64,000 bases of DNA from Buxus sempervirens (Eukaryota > Streptophyta > Magnoliopsida > Buxales > Buxaceae), in contig OX387184.1 in NCBI GenBank assembly GCA_947561395.2, forward strand, positions 21,167,687 to 21,231,686. Reading direction: 5' to 3'. The position numbers and the translations under genes were made by a program. The notes beneath the pieces were generated by a model. It was given only the letters and a program-made list of their open reading frames with translations. It ran no database searches and was not told the origin of the DNA. How positions within the stretch are numbered: position 1 is the stretch's first letter; each line of letters begins with the position of its first letter. Shown here piece by piece: positions 32,035 through 44,400 of the stretch.

Positions 32035-32300
32035 TGCTTTCGGATTCGACAATTGAAACGGGCCATGCAACCATGTTTTTCATGATGGTGCCTTGAAATG
32101 CACTTGATGAGTCCTTTCGAGGCATTTTTTTTTATTCCTCGTTTATTTTTCCTTTTTCTTTCCGATGTACGGGACTAACCGGTTGGTCGGGACTTCTTAG
32201 TCGGCAGAAGACGAAGGCTATTGCGTTACGTAGGTCACCGGTCCGACGGGACAACGAACGGTCCGCACAACGGACACCCAAAATTCAAAACCCAAGTAAA

Positions 32301-32308
32301 GCGGGAAA
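32301..32308 (-). promoter_or_regulatory. Canonical E2F site before CHR24
   Basis: GCGGGAAA is the reverse complement of TTTCCCGC, the core plant E2F/DP binding site. It lies 122 bp upstream of the CHR24 ATG, in the expected promoter/leader. A second TTTTCCCGC is at 31361-31369. E2F control of a mitosis-linked remodeler would make sense but is inference. Confidence 0.5.
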
Positions 32309-32429
32309 GATCATTAATTAACTCCACGTTTCTCAACCTGCAAGCGAAAACACCACAGAAACACGTTTCACCATTTCAAAAACCTCTCCCTTTTGATGCA
32401 ATGCGAAGCTGAAAAGGGAGCCCTATTCA

Positions 32430-35400
32430 ATGGCAGAGAAGAAACCCCTCAGCCTCAACGAGAGACACAACCGTCTACTCAAAGACCTCTCCTCTCAAAG
32501 TCAATCAGGCAAGCCGCATTCATCCAAACCAGGTACCTACTCCTCGTCGCCATCGCAATCTCTATCTCCTCTATCATTTTTTCTCACTTTCTGATTTTTG
32601 ATTGAGCTTGCTTTTACAGGGGAAGATAATCCTGTTAGGGTTAAAGTGGAGGGTAGACGCCGTCTATGCAAGCTTGCATCGAGAAATGATGATGGCGAGG
32701 ATGGTGTTGGGTTCGACGAACCACAATTTTCAGGGATTGCGGACTTCGATTCTCCACCCGTGAAGAACGTCAAAGAGGGCAGTGATAGCGATGTTAATGA
32801 GATTAGGGATATTCTCAATGATTTGAGCTCGCGGCTTGAGATTCTGTCGATTGAGAAGAGACGAGTCCCTAAAGCGGTTGAACCTTGTGGGGATTCTCAT
32901 GTTCCGTGTACAGATGAAGCAGCGAATCTACCTGGTGAGAAAGCTGAGGCTTTGGGTTACACGAGTGCTGCTTCTTCGTTTTCTCTATCGCCAGACAAGT
33001 CCGATTCCTCGTCCGACACAGCCTTGCAGACTAGGGTTAGTACGGAGAGTGAGTCCGAGGGTGACAATTTTATTGGCAAAGACAAGGCTAGTAAAGGGGA
33101 AAGGAAGTATGATGCGATCGGGGTTGATAAAATGCCGGTGTCAATTGGTCATTCTTTTGTTTCTAGTGATGACCACGACGATGATGATTGTGTAGTTTTG
33201 AGCGGCAATGAACTGGGTAAAGAAGCACAGAGGCGTGATCCTAATTTCAAGGAGTTGATTAATGTTACGGAAGTAGATGTCTTGGAAGAACCTCCCAATG
33301 ATTCGGTGTCCGAGGAGGATGAATCTATCATACTGAGCGGCACAAAATCCACGTACAGGTTACCGGGTAAAATTGCAAAGATGCTGTACCCACATCAGCG
33401 TGATGGTTTGAAGTGGCTTTGGTCTATTCACTGTCGCCAAACAGGTGGGATTTTAGGGGATGATATGGGTTTGGGGAAGACAATGCAGGTATACTTGCAG
33501 ACATGCATTGAGATAAGCTTAATTTTCAGTTTTAATTTTTTACTTGTGGTTTGTTAGATGATCGGTTTCATACTTCTTCCAGATATGTGGGTTCCTGGCA
33601 GGATTGTTCCATTCATGTTTAATTAAGAGGGTGCTGATTGTGGCCCCAAAAACCTTACTATCTCATTGGATCAAAGAGCTATCTGTAGTGGGGCTTGCTG
33701 AGAAGACAAGAGAGTGAGGAATTTATGATGTTTTGCTTGATTAGTTTTCCCCATTATTTCCAACATGCACTCTGGATCTTATGGGGCCTTGACCACACAT
33801 GTTAAAGCAATCATTGCCTGTCTACATTTGCAGATACTTTGGATCGTGTATGAAAACACGCCAATATGAGCTTCAATATGTACTTCAGGTAATAATTGTT
33901 TCTTTTGTGTATACAAACTTCATTGATGCCAGGCGTGCATGCCATGGCACTGTGACTTGTGGTATTATTATAGTTGTTTGTAGACAATGATGTCTACTGC
34001 ATGCATCTGTATGAACTCCACTTTTTGTGCAAATGGTATTTTACTGACGAGTATTTCTAAGCTCTCTAATTTCCATAGCTAAAATGCTTGTTTTTCTGAC
34101 ATTCTCATTTATTTTAGGACAAAGGTGTACTGCTAACAACATATGATATTGTGCGAACCAGTTCAAAATCCTTATGTGGGGACTACTACTTGCATGATGA
34201 CAGAAGTGAGGATGACATCACATGGGATTATATCATACTTGATGAGGTAGAATTGATATCTGATGCTGATTATTTGTATTACTTTTCTTAAACATAGCGA
34301 CTTGCTCTGAGTTCCATATAATTCTATCAGTAACTTTGGGCATTTAGTGATTTCAAAATGGGTGAATTCACTAATTTTGGGCATTTCGTTCCAACCAGAT
34401 TCACAATATCTGGCTGGAACAAAACAGGAGGATATTCAAAAACGATTACAGGGCAAAGGAGGAAATAACATTCCGGATCAAGTGGGAGATAGAAAACAGA
34501 ACTGAAATTGCTACACTAAAAGAAACACTGTTGAATAGGGAATTGTGCAGAACTGGGGTTTTTGTACACAATTTGTGATGACATTTGAGTTATCAGGATT
34601 GAATGGGCGTGTTGGGTAGTTCATTAGAGGGGTCTGTTTGGCACATCGATGTCACCTGATCAGGCTAAGCAAAGTGAAGGGTTCTAACCCATTACTTATG
34701 TATCAATGTAAATATTATGTAATACAAACTTACTTATGTTCCAAAAAAAAGGGTGAAATTCTCTGTCCCTTATTTTACATTCTTCAAAATGAATGAATTA
34801 TATGTTTCAATTTATTTAAGCTTTACATTAAGTAAAATATCATGTTTACTGTAAATATATTATGCTCAAGAGAAATTAGCTAAAGTATGAGATAGTTTGA
34901 CAATTTGAAAAACAAAGACACGTGGGCAGGCTATTAAAGACAATTATATGGATGCTTAATGCAAATGCTCTATTATCTGACGTAAAATTATATGGAGCCT
35001 TATGTATCACCAAATAAATGTTGCATGGTTCCCACATCTATCGATAACCACATAAACTTGTGTTGGAGATTTTTGGCACAAATTTTTTATTGTTTCTGTT
35101 GTAGACTGTATAGGATTGTGGAACTTAAAAACGTATTGTCTTGTGGGTTATATTTCAAAATTTTTTTTGGGTGTTGCTTTAATATCCTTAAATCAAAAAG
35201 TAAGTTTCTTAATGAACGTGGCAAACTTGCTTGGAGCCTAGCTTGCCTAGACGATTTGGTGGTTTCTCAAGAAACAAGCTATAGTGCTATATGTTTTGCA
35301 TTTTTCCCAACTATCATACAACTCTGTGAGCAACATGCTTAATATTTTCTATGACAATGATAAATATAACATGCTTCCCAGCAACAAATGGATATGAGGA

Positions 35401-38400
35401 ACTTAGAATGAGATGAATTGTGATTAAAAATAAAGTTAAAGCATTATGAATTTGATTTGGTTAATAAACCATTAAGTCTTTAGTCAGTATTCATGGTATA
35501 ATAAATGAAGGGAATGCTTGCAACTATATAAGTTACAAGTCAATGGAATATATTAATTGATTGTAACACATCAAGTGTGAATAATAATAATTAAATATCA
35601 ATGTATATTGCAAAACACATTATCATAATGACGAAAACAACCTGAGAGATTGATATTAGGGAAAAGCAAAACTAATTAAATATTAATGTAAATTGCAAAA
35701 CACATTATTGTAGTGGCGAAAATAACTTGAGAGATTGAGATTAGGAAAAAGGAGGTATAGAACTTTGAGCTGCAACGATCCATATTAGAATCATTAAAGA
35801 GGGAGAACCTGTCTTGTTTGGTTGGACTCTTAATCCTCAGCTTCTACTCAAATATAGTTGGACGAGCTTCCATATGCAAAATAAATTGCTGAATTTATAA
35901 CTATTAGTTTGGAACGAGTTATTACTATATAAATACGTAATACTTTATCTCATCATTGAGAACTGAATATATTGCTACTTTCGAGCTTTAAGTTATAAAT
36001 ATATAAAACTTCAAGGGTTTGCAATTAATTAGGTGAGGGTAGTAGCTCACTTGCTTGGTCCAAAATCAAAATTTGGCAGTTACTTGGGTGATTTGGGCTT
36101 GGCAAGAATCACCTAGGTTGTCCAAGGTAAAAAAGAACTAGTCACTTATGCAACAGCCTAGGTGATTGCCTTTAACAATACTGTTAGAAATCTTAATTCA
36201 ATTAATGAAATTGTTAGTGTTTGTATAGTTGTTTATTAATTTATCAAGGTTAAAGGGTTTATTTAAAATTTTGTTTAGTTTTTATTTTCTGAGTCTATAA
36301 ATTCTAACAAATATACTGTACATTTAGGGTATTGTGCTTCATAAATAGATTTCATGTGCACTATTACTAAATTAATATAGGCAGCAAACTTGAAATGGCC
36401 ATTGGTTGATTGTTTTCATGGTTGGACCATATAATTAGATGGTGTTCAATGATAAGTGAAGGTTGGGATCCTTAGTTTTCACATTTTGTGCTGGCCATGG
36501 TTTAACATAACATCCAATACTGATATGCTGGAGAAATGTCAGGCAAAATCAAAATGTAAAACCTTGTTTAATGCCAGGGTATCTTTATATCCAATGACTA
36601 TAATTTTGTTTTCTTGTTAGTTGCTCAAGTATACATAGTTGAACATGCTTTACGTTTGATTTAACGACATTGCATTGATTATTTTACTCAGGGGCACCTT
36701 ATAAAGAACCCTAGTACACAAAGGGCCAAAAGTTTGCTTGAAATACCTAGTGGTCATCGTATCATTATAAGTGGGACACCAATACAAAACAATTTAAAGG
36801 TGACATTATACTATGTTAATTTTGAATTCGTGTTAGTTCAGTTCATGCTACTTATTAATTGATGCTTATTGCCTTGAAATAGGAGTTGTGGGCATTGTTC
36901 AACTTTTGCTGCCCTGAACTTTTGGGTGACAAGAAAGAGTAAATGCCATTTTTTTACTTCATTTGAATTTTTAAGCTAATAATTTTTGTGATATCAAGTA
37001 GTTAGAATTTTGCAGGTTCAAGGAGAGATATGAATCTCCCATTCTTCATGCTAATGACAAAAATGCTTCTGATAGGGAAAAACGTATTGGTTCTATGGTT
37101 GCAAAGGTATTAATATTTCTAATATATTTATGCGACTTGCAATCTTGGTTTGAGAATATGGTAGTGAAAGTTCTAGTGTTACCATGCCTCATATATGCAA
37201 TATGTTTTTGTCTTTATTGTAGTGACCCAATGGAAGTCGACACCGTATCTTTTCATTTACCCCTGCCTATTGTAATGTAGGGAGTTGGTGCAATCCACTC
37301 TTTGAAATTAAATTTATTTTTCTAATGATGTTATTTACATGAAAAAGTGAGCTTGGATGTAGTTAAGAGCCTTCCATAGAAACATATCTCAATAAAATAT
37401 AATATAAACACTGTGGATAGGGATCTTAGAATGTGACTATAGTCTTCCTTCACCCTAATATGATAGCCCAAGCAGATGAAACCCCACACTCATGTGAAAT
37501 GGTGTACAATACATCAACGTAATTAAAATAAAATTATATTTTTTATTATTTAGTAGTGATATTTATATACTTGGAATTTGAGCATAACAATAGATCCACC
37601 TACATGTGATTATAATGTTCTCTACTTCTGGTCTTCACAAAGCCAAGTGTGGCGCAAATCTGAGAGGTTTTCCCCTTCTTCCCAAATCCCTTGGACTGTG
37701 TGACCAGAATTTTCCTTCCAAAGCTGAACGTCGAAGGTTTTCCTGAATAGAATCCTAATAATCACATATTAGTATATATGCATATTTTTATATATTATAA
37801 ATATATAAATAAAGTATATATTATATATTTTTATATATTATAATAAAGTATATATTAGAAATGTATATATTATGAATTAATATAAAGAATATCAGTTACT
37901 GTTGCTTCAAAGACCATACATCTTTTGTTTATCTCTGTGAAACAGAGTTATGTTAGAAATTATAGCAAAGCAGTTTGCGTCATATCTGTGAGCAATACAT
38001 TCTTTTATCCTTTCAACAGGCTGATACACATTATACATCATTCTATAAGTACACCTGTTTTTAGTTTGATTTTCAAATTGTTATGTTTTCCACAGTGTTC
38101 CAAACAGGAGGAAAAATGAGAAGAAATTGTTGAGTATTGATTTTTTCAAATTTTTTGAAGCAATTTACTTAATTTTGTTATTCATTCTTGTACAGAATTG
38201 GAAGGAGAAATATCAGATACCTTGTGCTTTGCTTAGACCACAAAAGTCAACCTCCCAAACTTGTCATAGTTTAGTCTGCATGATAGTTCCAACATGGTCA
38301 TAAAGTTCTATTGGTATCTGATAATTCACATGCATCCATGCAAAGTGAAATCGTTCAAACTCTAGTGTTTTATGTGCAATGACTAGATTGATCGAACTAT

Positions 38401-41400
38401 GAAACCAGATTGGCTCTGAGTTTGTGGACCCTGATTCAACGGGACCCACACCTGGTTATGGTCCTTTCTTTTTAATGGTTTTCTTCTTGTATGTATCTCA
38501 TTATTGCCTTATATTTCCTGCACTTAAAAGTCTAATTGTATCCTCTTGAACTGGAGTCTGGACTAGTCATTTGTGTCTTCTTTGGTCTTTTTATGTTTGG
38601 ATCTTGCTTGTGCTGGGTTCTAATCTTTCTCACTTCGAGTTTGCTTTCTTTATTTCTTTCATCCTGTCTACTTCTTCTTCTCCTTCTTTTGAGATCAAGT
38701 TGATGTGTGATATCCCCAGGAGCTGAGAAAACGTATTGAACCATATTTTTTGCGTCGCTTAAAAAGTGAAATATTTAATGAGAATGAATCAGTGAAAGGC
38801 ACCAAACTTTCTAAGAAGAATGAGATTATCGTGTGGCTTAGATTGACTCAATGCCAGGTTTGTTAATTTTCTTTTATTTTTGGTTAGATCTCTCACCTTG
38901 TTTTTGCACTGGAAAGCATATAATGAATTTTTAGTTTGCCACTTCATTTTTGCAGCGACAGCTGTATGAAGCTTTTCTGAACAGTGAGCTGGTTCTTTCA
39001 GCATTTGATGGATCACCACTGGCTGCATTAACGGTTTGTCTTGAGTTCTTTCTTTTTAACCGTGGCTTTAATAGTTCCTTGATCTGATGTATTGCTTTCC
39101 ACTTACTGTTCTCTATGTACATATAGTCTCTAAGCTGCACTGTGTTTGTTCCCTGACAATTGTTGATGCATTTTAGTTTCGATACAACTGTTATCGAATA
39201 TAACAGCACTTCACTGAGTCTAATGCACTATAGTATGAAGAATTTTATTGTTTTTCACCCATTAATATATTTTTGAGCTTTGGTCTCCATAGTCCTTGGA
39301 TTGATTTTTTGCTGCTAAAATAAAATTATGTGGTATTATCTGAGTACATAAACCATATTATCTAATCGAGCTGTTCACTACATGTCTTTTTAAGCTCTTT
39401 ATCTTTGATGTCGAAATGATTGAATATTTGAATGTACTGTATAAACAACTACAATTTTCTTTTAACCCATAAAAAATCACTTCTGGGTATCTTATATTGT
39501 ACTCACATGAATATAATTAATACACTGATAATAATTTTTTTGAGTTACTCGTCTGTCATGTTGAAGACATTGAGTGAACAGTGAATGTAAAAATAGCTGC
39601 AAGTTTTTATATCTCATGAGAATTAGTTTTTAGCTTCTTAATTTATACCTCTTTCATTAGAGTTCTGATAGTAAAAAGCACAATGTTTGTCTAGGACATA
39701 TAATAACGAATTTCATCTTGTGGATTGACATCTTACTGAAGTGTGTTTGATTTAGTAAGTGGACATGTAATAAGGATGCCATCTTATGCCCAGCTGTGAT
39801 TCTGTGTATTGAGAGTTAAACTGAAACCAGTCTGTGGATCCGGAAACTGGAACAGTAAAAAAGATGTGTAAAGTAGTGAGATGCATTTTCTTTAATGTGG
39901 TAACTTATCTGGAAAACCTTGCTCATCTACATTCCCATCCACATGATCCAACTCCAAATCAAGTTTCAGCCCCATCATAGTCCATTCGGAGGAAAGGCAT
40001 CTTTCCAATTGAGTGTCTTGTTGAAAGCTATTAAAATGTCAAAAAATTTGGGGGCTGCTCTTGAACATGAGAATCCAATATGCAAGTACTAAGGGGGTTC
40101 AGTTATGGAGTTGGAAATTTCAAAACTGACTTGTTAGTCAACCCAGTTTCCATGGGGTCTTTGTAGTTATGTGGTCATTAACACCTTCAGGTCAAACCAA
40201 ACCAATTTAATTCAGGCAGGTTTAGAACTTAAGACCCAGCAACATGCCCTGGTTTAAATGGTTTTTGGTATACTACATCTTATATACCATGCTCAACCAG
40301 CCCCAAATATAACTGGACCAAAACCAATTTATTGCCACCTTCACTTAGGTGGATGGAAATGCCGTTGACATGGTCTATACCAATAGGAGGAGTGTCTGTC
40401 CACAGGCATTTTACGGAATCCTGTTTTGATGCGAGACTCATCTCCCTTTGGTCTCAGGCTGATGAGGTCTTCATTCTGATTCCCAACTGGATTCTCTATA
40501 TTTCTCTTTCTAGGAGAAACTACTTTGCTTCTGATTTGTGTGATCTCAATCGATTGACCTGTTGATAACATTATAGGGAGATGAGTGTTCTGATAATCAA
40601 TTAATTCACTGGCTGATTGATTGACCTGTTGATATCAAGACTACGACTATGAGGTGGAACTCTGTGAAGAGGCACATTTTTATTTTCTGAAGCCATGTTC
40701 TGATCATCATGCTGTTCTCATTGAATTATTATTTGTAAATCTTCACTAGAAAATGTTCTGGTACAATCTTGCTGTTTTCAATTGCTATTCTTACTAGTTT
40801 GTCAGTGATTATAAATTGGCTTCATATTTTATTTTTCACTTTCCGTATCCCCCATTATACTGAAGTTCCACTCTGCACCTTATTAAGAATTATGCTAACC
40901 ACAATGATGTTTGCTTTGACATAGATATTGAAAAAAATCTGTGATCATCCATATCTTTTGACAAAAAGAGCTGCTGAGGATGTGTTAGAAGGGATGGACT
41001 CTTTGCTAAACCAGGAAGACCTTGGTGTGGCTGAGAACTTGGCACTGCACTTATCAAATGCCACAAGTAGTGAAGATTCTCAAGAATTACATGGCAACGT
41101 CTCGTGCAAGATATCTTTTATATTGTCTTTATTGGTAGGTGCTGCTACTCTGTCAATAAATTTCCTTCAGCCACTGTACCTGATGTGTATAATTATTTGT
41201 TATAGGGCAACTTGATTCCTGAGGGGCACCATGTACTTATTTTCTCTCAGACACGCAAGATGCTAAATCTAATTCAGGTTACTTCTCAATCTTTCTGTCA
41301 TTTTTCGTCTGTAATGTTTGGTCATAAATGAATTAAGTCCTATGGGACCATTCTTTGTTTTATTTGGTTATCCAACCCACATTGCTGAAAATGTGGCTCG

Positions 41401-44400
41401 TAAAAAATAAGAGAAAAAATGACTAATGGACCATGGTCGTAAAAAACATATAAATGTGCTGTAAGTATAACTCCTTAATCCTCAAAAGGAAAATCAAATG
41501 CCTAGCAAACATTAAGTGTTTTTTTCCCCTTTTAACTTTGGAAAAGAAATATTATTTTAACCTATATTCTGAACCTTTAGCTTTACTCCATTTTCTCCCC
41601 TACATTATGGTTCATGAAATGGGCTTTTGATCACAAAATATGACATTCATTACCAACAAGACAATTTTTTGATGGAAGTCTAGCTTTGCACTAATTTTTC
41701 CCATTTATCATCTTCGAGGAGTTCAGAACATCAATTTGGCTCTCTTTTAATCATAAATAATTTCCATTGACCAGCTGAAAAGCACCTTGTGGAATATGTT
41801 ATGATTTTCTACATGCTCAATATAGAACAGCCTGTACAATCCAAATGGTGAAGTTTTGAAGATTGTTAGGATCCATGTTAAATGAAAACCAACTAAATGC
41901 TTTTTTTATTGGAAAATAGTATGAGGAACCATCTTATTGAGTTTCACAACCATAGTCATTTAATAGATAGAGGATATTGCCTGTAGGCATCTGGATTTAA
42001 TCATGAACTAGATATCCCAATGCGTCAAGGGAATGTATAATGCCTTAAGAATGGTGCTGTTTGGTATATTGTGAGATCATTAGGCTATCCGCAGCACAGG
42101 TAGTCCATGCTATCTCCCCTTTGATTGCATGTGATGAAATGATTTCTGCAGGAAAAAAGAGGGAAAAAGAGGGATTGGGAAATAGTCACAGCTCTAATCA
42201 TGATCTAAGGGTGAGAGAGTATTCATACTCCAAAGTAGGTGAATAGAAACTTGGTGATCAGCAGCCGTATGAGAACATTAACGATAGCTGAAAACTTTAA
42301 GAAGGAACCATAATTGACATGCTTGGATTTGCTTTCAAAGAGTTGCTGTCAAAAGTAAAAAAAATCAAAAAAACAAATGACAAAATTACTATCTTTAATT
42401 TAAAAAAAAAAACACCTTTTTTTTTCCTCCATTAAAAAGGCAGAAAGATACTTCGTAAAGGATGGACAAAAAGTTGCTTTTGCTTTTCAATAATACATAT
42501 TTACTTTCAAAAGCAAAAAAATTACTTTTGAAAGCAATACCAAACAGAGCTCAAAACTGGAGTGCAATAATGCTTTGAATTTGGTCGTAGGATTCTTTTC
42601 TGTCACATATCTGGGATTAGTTGTGAGGTTTTGAATTTCTTAGAATCATGCTAAAAGCTCAAAGGAAGGGCCTAACAAGTTTAATGAAGGTTAATTTTTC
42701 CCTATTAAGAGAGGTAAAACTTGTATTGTTAATGAAGGGAATATGTCCGAGCTGATGTTCATGGATATCTTTCTTGATGATTGGCTGCTTATGTAAAACA
42801 GGAGTTTGATTCTAACTTGTCAAAGTTAGATTTCCATGGTATTTTGGTTTCAATGAATAGAATGTTACCTAACATGGTGTAGTTCCACTAACATGACTCT
42901 TGGTAATGAAAGAATACTCTGTATATTTGATCTGAAACTTAATGTACTTGTGTCCGAAGGTTTGATGTCATTTCACTATTTAAACAGCAACTCAAATGTG
43001 TTTTCTGATCCAATGATTATGTTTCCCTATGTGAAACATTCTGTTGGGAGCTGTTCACATTGAAGGTCTCCGAAAATCTTTTGTGCTTAGTTAGGAGGTT
43101 TCAACAATGGTATCTAGCAAGAAAATAGAACTTTGTACCTCATAATTAAGCATAAAAGGTGCCATTGTTGGTAATTGCTTTTCATTGGCCTTGTTGAAAC
43201 CTCCTAATTAAGCATAATCAAGCATTGTTGAAACCTCCTAATTTAGCATAATTAAGCGTCCATTGTCATTTTTAAGAATAAGAAATTTTATTACACTGAA
43301 GAATAAGTCAATTCTTTTGTTCAATCATCCATAATCACTCTACTATTTGGTCGTTGGAACAAAAAGAAAAAAAGAAAAAGAGAGTTTGGAACGGCGTGAG
43401 CAGGCAATTTATCTCTCCTCCCCTTAATCTATATTTTATATGTACTTATCGTTTAGGTTCTAATTTATTTTATATTTGTGAATTATATGGTCCTTGTTAA
43501 GTACAATCTGAGGTGCAATATACCTGCAAAACACTTTGATTATTTGAAAACATTGATATTTTTGGCCAGACTCATTATTATGTCATTATTTGAAGAGCCA
43601 TTCATTTGTTTGTTCTTTTCTTGCACCGTCATGATTTATTTCTGTATTCCCATTTATTGGGACAAAATATATTGTTTTCTAGCATAATTCCTCTATGTTG
43701 CTAAACTGATTTCTCGATGTTTTTATTTTGTAAAGGCAGTTAACAATTTCTAGCATTGTGAAACTAAAGTTTTAAATTTGTCTCATATTATGACTTGAAC
43801 TAAAATTTTGTTTTCTGGATCTTATACTCAGGAAGCGATTTCATTGAGGGGTTATCAGTTCCTTCGCATTGATGGTACCACAAAAGCAAGTGATAGGCAG
43901 ATTATTGTGAATGTTAGTGTTTCCTAACTTAAGGAGATATGAATTGTTTGTCTCTTTTGTAGTTTGTTATCCTATCTTTGCTACTTTACTCAGGATTTTC
44001 AAGAAGGTAAAGGAGCTTCTATTTTTCTCTTGACATCACAAGTTGGTGGTCTTGGTCTTACTCTTACAAGAGCTGATCGGGTGATTGTGGTTGATCCAGC
44101 TTGGAATCCAAGGTAACATTATTACTTAAAATGGGAATGGTTGTGTTACCATGTGCAGTTGTTACCTTCAAGTATGAAGCATTTCCTTAACTTCATACTC
44201 CATTGCAGACTTAATGGATGTTAGATATCATTTACATAATCATAGCAGGATTTGGCCTCTCTTTCTGAAGTGATGATTGATGAGAGGAATCCAGATATTT
44301 CTTTCTCAAGTGGTTGATCCAGTTCTTGCTTGCATGTCTTTTATTCCTTGTTTGCACATAGGAAAATGATATGTTTATTTAATTTTCCGTTTTTATATTA

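Larger units (their letters stand above)
29156..32429. other. Head-to-head intergenic region between USP and CHR24
   Basis: A 3.3 kb region that must hold both promoters. Between 29400 and 30280 it is AT-rich with no bounded feature. Between 30290 and 32040 there are the Helitron-like copy and the direct-repeat pair. From 32150 to 32429 the DNA is more GC-rich, as expected for the CHR24 promoter and leader. No gene was recognised. Confidence 0.5.

Noticed and set aside
32836-33195. 119-codon frame inside CHR24 exon 2
   Set aside because: It is the +1 frame of a real coding exon.
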